64,000 nucleotides of DNA from Rhodothalassiaceae bacterium (lineage in GTDB: Bacteria > Pseudomonadota > Alphaproteobacteria > Sphingomonadales > Rhodothalassiaceae): assembly GCA_026004935.1 (NCBI GenBank), contig BPKC01000001.1, positions 1 to 64,000 of the forward strand. The letters run 5' to 3'. The notes beneath the pieces are model-generated. The model searched no databases and was not told where the DNA came from. It saw only the letters and a program-made list of their open reading frames with translations. Each line of letters starts with the position of its first letter. Position 1 is the stretch's first letter. The translations under genes and the position numbers were made by a program. Below, piece after piece: positions 44,336 through 53,162 of the stretch.

Positions 44336-45327
44336 GACACCGTCTCCTCCCGTCGGCTCGCGAGAGGTTCTTCCGACCCCCTGGGCAGACGCACCGGCAC
44401 CACAGGAGCGTAACCCTGGTGGACGGTGGCCGCGAAGGCCTCATCCAAGGATATCGGGCTGGCCGTCCCGCCGAGGCCCCGGCCTGCGAACAACTGCGCC
44501 TCGTCGAAATCCCGGGGGGTCAGCACCGCACCGGTATCAGCCAGCAGGATCGGCCGCTTGAAGGGGTTGGGGCCGACTGCCGCGATGGAGCCGTGCCGAC
44601 CGAAACGGGTGAAGGGCTGATAGAAACAGTCCCGCACCCGCCAGGCACCGCCCTGCGGGGCGCAGGGAGCGAGCGTGAGCCATGAACCGCCGCCTGCCTG
44701 GCCCGCAGGCCTTTCCCCCGCCTGATCAATAACCTGAAACTTGCCGAGCCCCGTGCTTGCGTCCCGGCCATAGCCGATGCGGCCGACGTCCTCAAACAGC
44801 CTGGTCAGATCGTCCTCGCCGAACCGCGTCTCGTCGAAGACGGCATGGATGTCGAAACGCTCCGTTTTCGCCACCCACTCCTTCAGCCCGTAGGGTGCGA
44901 AATCTCCTCCGGTGGTGGCCGTGATCCGCGAGATGCTGTTGTGGAGATGCACGGCTTCCTCCCACGGCTTTTCGGCCCCGCCGTCATCGCCGGCCATGCG
45001 CCGGAAGGTCGCAGCGATGTCGGGGGCATCCGCGACCCATGCCTGCGGGATGAAGGCGCGCCGCTTGAAAGACTTGCGCCGCTCGGGTTCCACCTTGATA
45101 CCGATCCTGGCAAGCGGCACCTGCGGGCGCGGCAGATGGTCAGCGGGAAAACCGTCCGAGACCACAAGGAAGGGCCGGCCCTCGGTGTAGCCATCGAGCC
45201 AAGCTTCAAGCCGCTCAGGACCGAAGCGTTCGCGTGCCGCCCAGCACAGCTGCCCGAACAGGGTGTCACCACGGATCTGGGATCCGAAGGCGGTCAGCGG
45301 GCGGATCGTAAAGCGCATCCAGCGCAT
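44332..45327 (-). CDS. csm4: Csm4, type III-A RAMP protein
   Basis: A 331-residue Cas5-like RAMP that binds the crRNA 5' tag and bridges to Cas10. Diagnostic segments are FTIRPLTAFGSQIRGDTLFG, the insert motif HNSISRITATTGG, and the glycine-rich loop RIGYGRDASTGLGKFQV. The start at 45327 follows GGGAGG. It lies 54 bp downstream of csm3 and overlaps csm5 by 4 bp. Confidence 0.94.
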   Translation of the reverse strand: MRWMRFTIRPLTAFGSQIRGDTLFGQLCWAARERFGPERLEAWLDGYTEGRPFLVVSDGFPADHLPRPQVPLARIGIKVEPERRKSFKRRAFIPQAWVADAPDIAATFRRMAGDDGGAEKPWEEAVHLHNSISRITATTGGDFAPYGLKEWVAKTERFDIHAVFDETRFGEDDLTRLFEDVGRIGYGRDASTGLGKFQVIDQAGERPAGQAGGGSWLTLAPCAPQGGAWRVRDCFYQPFTRFGRHGSIAAVGPNPFKRPILLADTGAVLTPRDFDEAQLFAGRGLGGTASPISLDEAFAATVHQGYAPVVPVRLPRGSEEPLASRREETVS

Positions 45328-45381
45328 GGGTCTGCCGTCCTCCCGGGCTGGCTGCTCGCGACAATGCCCTTCAACGGTGGC

Positions 45382-46098
45382 TTACGCAGCCTTGCCGGCA
45401 TCCTCCACGAAGGGATCCTCGGGCAGCCGAAAGTCCTCGCCATCGAGTTTCAGATCGTCGAACCGGATCTTGCCGTATCCGCGCGAGCCGTTGCCGCCGA
45501 GGGAATCGAGCTCCAGCAGCCTCAGGCCGCGGGCCAGCATGGCGAGCAACTCCTCTCCGTCGCCCTTGAAGCGGCGGATGGTCAGCCGGAACGCGAAGCG
45601 GGCGCCGGCCGGCACGCGCTCCGTCTGGCGGGGGTTCGTCGCCGTGCCCGAGATGCGGTTGATCGAGTTTTCGAACTTGGCTTCGGTCAGTGGCAGGTCC
45701 TTTTCCCGTGCCGCCTTCAGCCAGTCCTCTTCAAGCGGGCAGTCCCAGAAATTGAGACGACAAGGCCCGAAGTCGCCCATCTTGTCGGCGGAGACCTGAT
45801 CGCCACCCGAAATGCCGAACAGTTTGAGGATGGTCTCGGCCGCCCGGGAGTGCGTGCGATCCTTCCACCCCAAGGGCCGGTCGCCTGTGAGCGCACCGGA
45901 CCACCATTCGAGCAGCGAGCGGGTCCGGCCTTTGAGACTCGAGCCCGGGATGTAGGGTTCATCCGTGTGCGGGTGCTTGATCACGGGATTGTCGATGCCG
46001 CCTATGTGCATCTCCGCATCGCCCGCACCGATATGCAGGCCGCTCACCAGCTCGATGGTGCCGGTGAGCCGCGAAATCCTTTCAAGTACCAGTGTCAT
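45382..46098 (-). CDS. csm3: Csm3, backbone RNase of the Csm complex
   Basis: A 238-residue Cas7-type RAMP that forms the filament along the crRNA and cleaves target RNA every six bases. GLHIGAGDAEMHIGGIDNPV contains the family's catalytic aspartate (in GGIDNPV), and YIPGSSLKGRTRSLLEWW is the signature loop. The C-terminus GGNGSRGYGKIRFDDLKLDG completes the fold. The start at 46098 is preferred, because longer forms add residues absent in the family. It begins 4 bp after csm2. Target-RNA cleavage should be active. Confidence 0.95.
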   Translation of the reverse strand: MTLVLERISRLTGTIELVSGLHIGAGDAEMHIGGIDNPVIKHPHTDEPYIPGSSLKGRTRSLLEWWSGALTGDRPLGWKDRTHSRAAETILKLFGISGGDQVSADKMGDFGPCRLNFWDCPLEEDWLKAAREKDLPLTEAKFENSINRISGTATNPRQTERVPAGARFAFRLTIRRFKGDGEELLAMLARGLRLLELDSLGGNGSRGYGKIRFDDLKLDGEDFRLPEDPFVEDAGKAA

Positions 46099-46102
46099 GG
46101 TC

Positions 46103-46525
46103 CTAGCTCCCACCCTTCTCCATTGCCCCGTGGAACCCGGTGAAGGCCTCAAGGAAGATCTTGAAGCGCATCAACCTTTTGCGCTGTTCCTCTGTATCCT
46201 TTCCCGCGCGGATAGCCTGGAGTCCCGCGTTGATCATCTTCTCGTAGATGTCCGTGACATTTTTCCTTCCCTTTGCGTAGGCGACCTTGGCGCGGACCAT
46301 CAGCACGAAGGGAAGGATGTCCGCGAAATCGCGGCGGCGGTCGTTGGCCCGTTCATTCCAAATAGAGATTTCGTTGTAGAAGCGGCGAAGCTGCGTGGAC
46401 TGGTTCTTGCGGCCCTCGCGCTTGCCTTCCTCCGCCACCGCCTTGGCCCATTCCTCCGCTATGTCCGAATAGAGATCAGGATCGCCGCGCGCGATGGCGG
46501 CCTCAAGGCGTTCCACATCTGGCAT
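46103..46525 (-). CDS. csm2: Csm2, small subunit of the Csm complex
   Basis: A 140-residue, highly charged, all-helical protein. STQLRRFYNEISIWNERAND, DFADILPFVLMVRAKVAYAK and LMRFKIFLEAFTGFHGAMEK match Csm2, the small subunit that lines the target RNA opposite Csm3. The start at 46525 follows GAGGAGGAGG. It sits between cas10 (47 bp) and csm3 (4 bp) and confirms subtype III-A rather than III-B. Confidence 0.93.
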   Translation of the reverse strand: MPDVERLEAAIARGDPDLYSDIAEEWAKAVAEEGKREGRKNQSTQLRRFYNEISIWNERANDRRRDFADILPFVLMVRAKVAYAKGRKNVTDIYEKMINAGLQAIRAGKDTEEQRKRLMRFKIFLEAFTGFHGAMEKGGS

Positions 46526-46572
46526 GTCCCGGCCTCCTCCTCAATACCCTTGTTGAACCCGCACTGATGGGG

Positions 46573-49368
46573 TCATCGCCTGTCTCCCTTCCGATAGCTG
46601 CGCCGCTCGTAGAGAAACCGGTAGAGGGGAATGCGGTAGGCCGCGCCCGCCGTCTCGATGCCATCCTCACCGATCTCGGTCACGATCCGCTCATGGATCT
46701 TGTCACCGTGCTCCTCGCGGACATCGTGCGGGAGACGGTCGACGATCTGGCGGCGCGTGCGGTAGCGCAGCAGCGCACGCCACAGCGTGTTCTCGGGCTT
46801 CCTGTCTTCGGCCACGCGCATGTCGACGAAGCGCAGCACGTCATAGAGAAAGCCGCTGCTGGTGATCACGGAAAAGTCGCCTGCAAGCCGGCCCAGGGCC
46901 TCGTAGCGTGAGTGAAGCTCGATGAAACCGGGTCTGCCGCCATCCGCCGTCCAAGGGACCGTCTCCTGAAAGCAGGTGACGGCGTTCTTCCGGGGTGCCT
47001 TTTTGTCCCCGCCGCCATAGCGCTTGGCCTTCTCCTCCAGGGCTTCTTCCGCCATGCGGGCCATCGTGGAAACCGGAACCTGGGGCTTGACCATGACCAT
47101 GGCGAGCGAGAAGTGGATGCCCGGATTGCCAGCGACATGGAGCGCGAACTCCGTTCGCAGCGCGGTGACGAAATCGAGCATCTGCCGCCACGGGCCGATG
47201 AAGAAGAAGTCGTCTCCACCGGCAAAAACGGTGTAGACTTGGGAAAACTTGGATGCGAGCAGCCAAGGCACCTTCAATGTGAAGAAGGCGTTGACCTGAC
47301 GCGAGAGCGCCGCCCACTTGGCGAAGCTTGGATCCGCGAGACCCCTTTCAAACAGCTTTCCGAGATCGTCGATGTCGCCTTTGACCGCCATCAGCGCCGG
47401 CACGCCACGAAGATCGATGCCGCCGTCCTGCACATCCTCACAGACATCCAGGGCTTCAGCTGCCAGCTCCTGAAAGCTGCGCACGCCGCCATCCCGGTCT
47501 CCCGTCTCATCTGGCTCGATCCCGACGGCATCATACAGGGGCTCGTATTCGGCCTTGGCCTTGTCGGTATGGACCGGCACATAGGCGTTGATCGGGCGCC
47601 AGGCGAGCCCGTGCCAAGGCGCGGCATCGCCACGCTCCGGCAGCGACAGGTCCCAGACGCGCGCGGGCAGCGGTGCCGGATCGTCGCGGCGCTCCCTCTC
47701 CTCGTGCTCAAGGGGCACAAAAGCGAGACGGTAGCCGAAGACCGGCACCCTGAGGGCATTCCGCCCCGGGGCGGTCTGGTGCTTCCAGTCGCCCTCCCGC
47801 CACACGCGCAGCCGCAGCGTCTTCTTCTGCGCCAGCACGCGCCCCAGAGTGCTCTGGTCCAATGTGAGGCGGTGGACCGTTGGTTCGTCGTCCTTCTCAT
47901 CCATCCTGACCTGCGCCGGCCAGCGCCCCTGATACCGGCAGGGACCGTTGGGGTATTGCGCATCCATGAATACCGGCGCGGGCGCATGTGCTCCGCATAG
48001 ATCAAGGCGCCGGTGCTTCACCTCATCCAGATCGTCGACGAGCGCCTGCTGGATGGCCTTGAAGCGGTCGGCCTCGATGAAATCATTGGGGGATGCCTCA
48101 CGCATCGCGATGCCGATGCCCGCCTCTCCGAAGCTGTGGGCAAGGAACCACTCATCGATCTCGCGCTGCACCTTGGCGACCGCCTTGCGCGCCTCCTCGG
48201 TATTAGGAGCGACGATCAGGAACTTTCCCGCCGCATTGATCACCTGCGAAGTCGGCGGCAGGTCGAGCGCCTCGAGGATCTTCAGCGCCGCGCATTCGCT
48301 GAGCAGCGACACATAGGCGGACCGGCCGCGCAGGATCTTCGCCGCGCCCCGGTTCGACTCCCCGCCATCGGCGAAGATGAAGCGCTGGATCCCGAAGAGG
48401 TCACCTTGAACGAGAAGGAATTTGGTATGATCCCAATCCTCTCGACCCTTCTGCCTGGCGGCCACGGCTCTCTCGTCATCCTTGCGGTCGTGGTGGTAGC
48501 GCCAGAGCGCGGTGGCCAGCGCCGCCGTCGTGCGCGAATGGTCGTAGAGCGAGACCTCCGGTTTCGTGTTGCCGGCCGTGGCCGAAGGGATCGCGTGGGT
48601 GAACTGGAACCAGACCGTATCGAAATGGTCCAGCCAGAGCGCCCAGTCCGCCCGGTGCGGCGCCGGGATCGCCGCAAGCGCCTCCACGAAGCCCTCCCAC
48701 AGCCGCCGGTATTCGTCCTGGGCCTCCTTGTCCGAGGACAGCTTGACCTCCTTGTCCGGCACCGGCGCAAGCGTCTCCGGGCCCGCGCGCCGCAGAAGAT
48801 GGCGCATGTGGCCGGACTTGCCCGGGGCATTCTCGCCAAGCTTCAGTTCGCCGAAGAGGCTGAGCAGCCGCGTCCGGTAGTGACTGGTGTTCCCTGTCGG
48901 CTCGCGGGCCGCGTTGTATTCCTCCCAGTCGCGACGCTCGAATCCGCTGGCGATCCGGTCGCCGCAGGCGACCATCCACTGCAGGAAGGTGTGCGGCAGA
49001 TGATGGCCGGCCGCCGCATTGACGAGGGAGTCGTCGGGCTCCTGACCGTCCCTGTCCCGTTGCGCAGCCTTCTGACGCGCCGCAAACGGAGAGACGTCAT
49101 GCGTCAGGGACGGCAGATATTCTTCGATCAGGTCGAATGCGGCCGCCGTGTAGGCTGCATGCACATGGGAGAAATAGCCTTTCGCACCGGCGCCCGCCGG
49201 CTGGGGGCAGTAGATCTGGCGATAGGCGTCGAGTCGCGCCTTGCCGACCGGGTCGTCGTCCAGAATGCGCGCCCGCTCGGCGAACTTGCCGAGATCGTGC
49301 ATGAGCGCCGCAAACGCGACCCGCGCAGAAGCCTGGAGGCGCGCCGTCGGTCCCGACTCCCCGCTCAT
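46573..49368 (-). CDS. cas10: Cas10 (Csm1), HD nuclease and cyclic oligoadenylate synthase
   Basis: A 931-residue signature subunit of the type III complex. The N-terminal HD nuclease is intact (ALMHDLGKFAERA, H24-D25, and GHHLPH further on). The second Palm domain has GGDD at 717-720 (YTVFAGGDDFFFIGPW), so synthesis of cyclic oligoadenylates is expected. The first Palm is around VQGDLFGIQRFIF. A helical C-terminus closes the protein. Start 49368 follows AAAGGGGAAAA; longer in-frame starts add unrelated sequence. It is the first gene of the leftward operon and diverges from the Csm6-like gene. At 931 residues it is longer than typical (750-850). Confidence 0.95.
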   Translation of the reverse strand: MSGESGPTARLQASARVAFAALMHDLGKFAERARILDDDPVGKARLDAYRQIYCPQPAGAGAKGYFSHVHAAYTAAAFDLIEEYLPSLTHDVSPFAARQKAAQRDRDGQEPDDSLVNAAAGHHLPHTFLQWMVACGDRIASGFERRDWEEYNAAREPTGNTSHYRTRLLSLFGELKLGENAPGKSGHMRHLLRRAGPETLAPVPDKEVKLSSDKEAQDEYRRLWEGFVEALAAIPAPHRADWALWLDHFDTVWFQFTHAIPSATAGNTKPEVSLYDHSRTTAALATALWRYHHDRKDDERAVAARQKGREDWDHTKFLLVQGDLFGIQRFIFADGGESNRGAAKILRGRSAYVSLLSECAALKILEALDLPPTSQVINAAGKFLIVAPNTEEARKAVAKVQREIDEWFLAHSFGEAGIGIAMREASPNDFIEADRFKAIQQALVDDLDEVKHRRLDLCGAHAPAPVFMDAQYPNGPCRYQGRWPAQVRMDEKDDEPTVHRLTLDQSTLGRVLAQKKTLRLRVWREGDWKHQTAPGRNALRVPVFGYRLAFVPLEHEERERRDDPAPLPARVWDLSLPERGDAAPWHGLAWRPINAYVPVHTDKAKAEYEPLYDAVGIEPDETGDRDGGVRSFQELAAEALDVCEDVQDGGIDLRGVPALMAVKGDIDDLGKLFERGLADPSFAKWAALSRQVNAFFTLKVPWLLASKFSQVYTVFAGGDDFFFIGPWRQMLDFVTALRTEFALHVAGNPGIHFSLAMVMVKPQVPVSTMARMAEEALEEKAKRYGGGDKKAPRKNAVTCFQETVPWTADGGRPGFIELHSRYEALGRLAGDFSVITSSGFLYDVLRFVDMRVAEDRKPENTLWRALLRYRTRRQIVDRLPHDVREEHGDKIHERIVTEIGEDGIETAGAAYRIPLYRFLYERRSYRKGDRR

Positions 49369-49540
49369 CTTCGGATTTTCCCCTTTACCCCTGTCCACAC
49401 CAACCCGGTTGGGTTCCGCCGTCGGTCGTCCTGCCGACGGCTCCACCCTCACGCCGGGGATTGATGCTCCCACCGGAGAGCATGCACAATCATCACAACC
49501 TTGGGAAGACCCTTCAGGCGGCAGGCGAAAAAACGCGATC
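49369..49540. promoter_or_regulatory. Divergent control region between cas10 and the CARF gene
   Basis: These 172 bp must hold both operon promoters. Two dyads stand out: AACCC-GGTT-GGGTT (49402-49415) and CCGTCGG (49419-49425) with CCGACGG (49434-49440). They could be operators or RNA hairpins. No perfect -35/-10 pair is visible. Confidence 0.45.
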
Positions 49541-50629
49541 ATGGTTGCCGGCGGGCCGCAGCTTCAGGATGGACGGGACACGGCGGGCGTCCTGTTGTGC
49601 ACCGTGGGGCTGGCACCCCAGGTGGTCACGGAGACGCTCTATGCGCTGGCCAGACTTGTCAGGCCGCGATTCCGGCCCGCCCGCCTGATCCTGCTCTCGA
49701 CCGCCGCCGGCCTCGAGCTGGCGCGGCGCACGCTGTTCCAGCACCCGCGGGGAGCCGTATTCCGGCTTGCCGCGGACTGGCCTGAGGTGCGCGTGCCGGA
49801 GCCGGAATTCGTCACGCTGGAGGGACCGCGCGGTCCGCTGCCGGACATCCGATCCTCCGAGGAGGCGGCAAGCGCGGCCGACCAGATCTGCTCGCTGCTG
49901 CATCGGCTGACACGAGAGGACATGCCGCCGCTGCATGTCTCGATAGCGGGCGGGCGCAAGACGATGGGCGCGGTCATGGCGGCGGCGATGTCGGTCTATG
50001 CGAGGCGGGACGATGCGATGTCCCACGTGCTCGTGAGTCCGCCCTACGAGAATCGCCCGGATTTCTTCTATCCCGACCCCGCCGACCCCGAATCGCAGCG
50101 CGCCGTCACACTGGCGCGCATTCCCCTTGTCAGCCTGCGTGGGCACCTGCCGCACCACCTGCTGGCGCGCCCGCTTTCCTATGAGGCGCTCGTGCGCGAG
50201 GTGACCGAAGGGCTGTCCCGGCCCCGGCTCGAGATCGATCTCGTTCGCGGTGATCTCAGAGCCGCCGGTGTGCATCTCGGCCTGCCGCCGCTGGAGGCGG
50301 CCTTCTACGCCTGGCTGGCCCTGAACCGCGCGCGGGGTGGCGAGAGCGTGACCGCCCGCGCAGCCGACCCCAGGGAGTTTCTGGACATGTATGACCGCTT
50401 TCTTGCCGCCTCCGGCCGACCGGTTGCGGCCGGAGACCGGGTCCGTCAGGCCCTCAAGGAGGGCTTCGATCCGGCCTGGTTCAACGAGCGCAAATCCCGC
50501 ATCAATGCCGCCTTGCGCCGGCAATTGGGATCCCAGGCCCTGCCGTTCCTCATCATGCGCACGGGCCGCCGGCCGGAATCCGGGCTCGCCATCGCCCTGC
50601 CGCGAGCGCACATCCGCGTGGCCCGTTAG
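49541..50629 (+). CDS. Csm6-type CARF protein (NE0113/TIGR02584 family, ring-nuclease-like)
   Basis: A 362-residue CARF protein. VLLCTVGLAPQVVTETLYAL opens the Rossmann-like fold and HVSIAGGRKTMGAVMAAAMS is the ligand-binding signature. SHVLVSPPYENRPDFFYP is also typical of NE0113-like proteins annotated as Csm6 ring nucleases. The C-terminal 130 residues look like a winged helix (KSRINAALRRQLGSQALPFL) rather than a HEPN RNase: I find no Rx4-6H motif. It could therefore sense and cleave cyclic oligoadenylate, or regulate. The start at 49541 has only a weak ribosome site. It heads the rightward adaptation operon, divergent from cas10. Confidence 0.85.
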   Translation: MVAGGPQLQDGRDTAGVLLCTVGLAPQVVTETLYALARLVRPRFRPARLILLSTAAGLELARRTLFQHPRGAVFRLAADWPEVRVPEPEFVTLEGPRGPLPDIRSSEEAASAADQICSLLHRLTREDMPPLHVSIAGGRKTMGAVMAAAMSVYARRDDAMSHVLVSPPYENRPDFFYPDPADPESQRAVTLARIPLVSLRGHLPHHLLARPLSYEALVREVTEGLSRPRLEIDLVRGDLRAAGVHLGLPPLEAAFYAWLALNRARGGESVTARAADPREFLDMYDRFLAASGRPVAAGDRVRQALKEGFDPAWFNERKSRINAALRRQLGSQALPFLIMRTGRRPESGLAIALPRAHIRVAR

Positions 50630-50767
50630 CTTGAGCCCGCTCCGCCGCATCCGCGCACCACAATGTTGTGACGGCTGAATCCTCCTCGCCCTTCGGCTCA
50701 GATCGGCCGCGGCCGCCCGCACGACCGGCGTGCGCGGGGCCGGTATCTGATGAGGAGGAGCGAGCCG

Positions 50768-51205
50768 ATGCGAACGGGAACGTCTCTGGTCGCCGTCATT
50801 GCCGCCACCAGCTTTCTGCTCGGGGGATGCGCCACCATCATGGGAGGCAAGCACCAGGATGTGGCCATCACGACCTCGCCCGAGGGCGCCCGCTGCACCA
50901 TCCAGCGCGAGGGGCTGAGCGAGCCCGTCGCCGAGGTCGTCACCCCGGCGACCGTGAACCTGCGCCGGAACAAGCATGATCTGAAGGTCACCTGCGCAAA
51001 GCCGGGCCTTCCGGCCGCCACCCGCGTCGTGCCCAGCAAGACGAATCCGTGGTGGATCTGGGGCAACCTGCTTCTTGTCGGCGGGCCGCTCGGCATCGTC
51101 ATCGATGCCATCACGAAGGCCAACAACAAGTATCCGAAGCAGGTGGAGATTGCGCTTCCGCCGTCCGGGAATCAGCCGCAGGGATCCGTCGGCGGGGACC
51201 GGTAG
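50768..51205 (+). CDS. PEGA-like lipoprotein inside the CRISPR operon
   Basis: A 145-residue predicted lipoprotein. The signal peptide ends in a lipobox (LLGGC, Cys about 22), followed by ATIMGGKHQDVAITTSPEGA, a PEGA-like opening, and a strand-rich body. A hydrophobic segment (NPWWIWGNLLLVGGPLGIVI) near the C-terminus may touch the membrane. GAGGAGGAGC just before 50768 decides that start over 50750. It lies 138 bp after the CARF gene and 25 bp before cas2 on the same strand. PEGA lipoproteins are common envelope proteins, so it may be cargo; an envelope function linked to the type III response is only inferred from position. Confidence 0.8.
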   Translation: MRTGTSLVAVIAATSFLLGGCATIMGGKHQDVAITTSPEGARCTIQREGLSEPVAEVVTPATVNLRRNKHDLKVTCAKPGLPAATRVVPSKTNPWWIWGNLLLVGGPLGIVIDAITKANNKYPKQVEIALPPSGNQPQGSVGGDR

Positions 51206-51230
51206 CGGGAGGGCGGACGGGCGGGCCCGC

Positions 51231-51509
51231 ATGTCCCGAAGCCTTCATCTGCTCTGCTACGACATCAGCGACCCTCGCCGCCTGCGCCAGGTGTTCAGGA
51301 TGGCAAGGGCATACCGGGTCGCGGGCCAGAAATCCGCCTTCGAATGCTGGCTCACCCCGGGCGAGCGGCAGGCGCTGCTGATCGAGCTCGAGCGGATCAT
51401 CGACCGGCGTGTGGACCGCATCCACTGCTTCGCGCTCGACCCGCGGTCGCGCGTACGCTGCTTCGGCCGGGCCAGAAGCTTCACGGGGCCGCCCTTTCTC
51501 GTCGACTGA
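51231..51509 (+). CDS. cas2: Cas2 (first copy)
   Basis: A 92-residue Cas2 with the beta-1 strand and metal-site Asp in LHLLCYDISDPRRLRQVFRM. The following segment AYRVAGQKSAFECWLTPGER and the strand DRIHCFALDPRSRVRCFG complete the ferredoxin-like fold. It is of normal length. It begins 25 bp after the lipoprotein gene and ends 30 bp before cas1. Cas2 bridges two Cas1 dimers during spacer integration. Confidence 0.93.
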   Translation: MSRSLHLLCYDISDPRRLRQVFRMARAYRVAGQKSAFECWLTPGERQALLIELERIIDRRVDRIHCFALDPRSRVRCFGRARSFTGPPFLVD

Positions 51510-51539
51510 CCGGACTCGCGCCATGGCGGGGAGCAACCC

Positions 51540-52529
51540 ATGGCCACGCTCTACATCGACCGCCGCAATATCGAGCTTGCGCTCGATGGGGACACGCTCG
51601 TCTGCCGCGACGGCGAAGGGCGGGCCGCCACCATTCCGCTTGCGCCGGTGGACCGCGTCTATCTGCGCAGCGGGGTGAAGCTCACCTCCGGCCTGCTGGC
51701 CGCCCTCGGCGCACGCGACGTCGCGGTGGTCATTCTGCACGGGAGGAAAGGCGTGCCAGTGCTGTTTCATCCGCGCCCACATCGCGATGCCCGCCTGCGC
51801 TGCGCCCAGTACCGCCTGCTCAACGACGACGCCTTGCGGCTGCAGCTGGCACAGCTCGTCGTCAGCGGCCGGATTGCAAGCCAGATCGAACTGCTCTCTG
51901 AGCTTGCCATCCGCCGGCCCAAACACGCGGCGAAGCTCGGCGCGCGCGTCGAAACGCTGGAAAGCATGCGCCGGCAGGTCTCCCGCAAGACCGACCTCGA
52001 CGCGCTGCGCGGGCTCGAGGGCGCGGCGGCCCACCACTACTTCGCGGCTCTGGCCGAGATCCTCCCCGAGAGCCTGGAGTTTTCCGGCCGCAACCGCCGC
52101 CCGCCCCGCGACCCGGTCAACGCCGCGCTCTCGCTCGGCTACACGCTGCTGCATGCGGAGGCGGTCATCGCCGTCTATGGACATGGCTTCGACCCCTACA
52201 TCGGCTTCTACCACGGCGTCGACTACGGACGGGAATCGCTCGCCTGCGACGTCGTCGAGCCCCTGCGCACCGAGGTGGACGCCTTCGTCCTCGCGCTCTT
52301 CCTGGAACGACGACTGCGGCCCGAACACTTCACGACCGGCCCTCACGGCTGCTTCATGGGCAAGGCCGGCCGCCAGCGCTTCTATCAGGATTTCGAGCGC
52401 GCAGCCGAGCGCATCCGCCGGCGCTTCGACGAGCTGCTGTCCGCGCTCGCCGACACCCTCCTCCAGAACGCGCCGGCTGGCGATGGCGAGCGGCATGATG
52501 GCACCTCCGTCGACGAGCCGGGCTCATGA
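51540..52529 (+). CDS. cas1: Cas1 integrase
   Basis: A 329-residue Cas1, the transesterase that inserts spacers beside the leader. The beta-rich N-terminus starts ATLYIDRRNIELALDGDTL. The catalytic residues are E160 (LRGLEGAAAHHYFAAL), H225 (GFYHGVDYGRESLACDVVEP) and D237/E240 in the same block. Start 51540 follows GGGGAGCAACCC. It is flanked on both sides by cas2 genes. No cas4 or reverse transcriptase fusion is seen. The gene looks intact, so adaptation should be possible. Confidence 0.96.
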   Translation: MATLYIDRRNIELALDGDTLVCRDGEGRAATIPLAPVDRVYLRSGVKLTSGLLAALGARDVAVVILHGRKGVPVLFHPRPHRDARLRCAQYRLLNDDALRLQLAQLVVSGRIASQIELLSELAIRRPKHAAKLGARVETLESMRRQVSRKTDLDALRGLEGAAAHHYFAALAEILPESLEFSGRNRRPPRDPVNAALSLGYTLLHAEAVIAVYGHGFDPYIGFYHGVDYGRESLACDVVEPLRTEVDAFVLALFLERRLRPEHFTTGPHGCFMGKAGRQRFYQDFERAAERIRRRFDELLSALADTLLQNAPAGDGERHDGTSVDEPGS

Positions 52530-52548
52530 CCGTGGAGAGCGGACCGCC

Positions 52549-53013
52549 ATGCCCGACTACGTGATCTGCTACGACATCAGCGATCCGCGCCGGCTCGCCC
52601 GTCTGCACCGCCACTTGCGCCGCCGTGCCCTCGCCATCCAGTACAGCGTGTTCCTGATGCGCTGCGATGCGCGCCGCATCGACGACGAGCTCACCGAGGC
52701 CGCCTCGCTGATCGACCCGCGCGCCGATGATCTGCGCTGCTATCGTCTTCCCGAACGCGGCTTTGCCGCCCGCTTGGGCGCGGCGGTGCTGCCCGAGGGG
52801 ATCCTGCTCACCGACCTGCCCATGCCGCTCGTTGCGCCGGCCGGCTGCAGCCCGGACGACGGTGGTGATGATGGGAGCTCTGCAGCGAACCGGGCCGGTG
52901 ACGGGACCGATCTTGGGGACGCTCCGTCGCGGCCCCGGCGCCAGCTCGCCCGCCGCCGCGGCCGGAGGCGGCCGCGACGCCTGCGCCGGGACTCCTTCCT
53001 TCTCCTGCGGTAG
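52549..53013 (+). CDS. cas2: Cas2 (second copy) with a basic C-terminal tail
   Basis: A 154-residue protein. The first 95 residues are a clear Cas2: MPDYVICYDISDPRRLARLH, LAIQYSVFLMRCDARRIDDE and DDLRCYRLPERGFAARLG. The remaining 60 residues are first acidic (DDGGDDGSS) and then strongly Arg/Pro-rich (RPRRQLARRRGRRRPRRLRR), probably disordered and nucleic-acid binding. The start at 52549 is 19 bp after the cas1 stop. The two Cas2 proteins are only distantly similar, so the copy is not a recent duplication. Confidence 0.9.
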   Translation: MPDYVICYDISDPRRLARLHRHLRRRALAIQYSVFLMRCDARRIDDELTEAASLIDPRADDLRCYRLPERGFAARLGAAVLPEGILLTDLPMPLVAPAGCSPDDGGDDGSSAANRAGDGTDLGDAPSRPRRQLARRRGRRRPRRLRRDSFLLLR

Positions 53014-53162
53014 AAGGAACGAAGGATTGCCGGTTCAGCGGGGCGCGATGAGCGGGCGGCACCGGCTGCGGATTGCCCCCGGCTCTCCTCGTCGGATCCG
53101 GGTCTTGCGGCGATGCGGGTAATGGAAGCCGTCTCCGTGCCGGGGCGTGAAAGGAGGGATCG

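Noticed and set aside
49541-50629. A classical Csm6 RNase
   Set aside because: No HEPN Rx4-6H motif is present in its C-terminal half; the ring-nuclease-like NE0113 family fits better.
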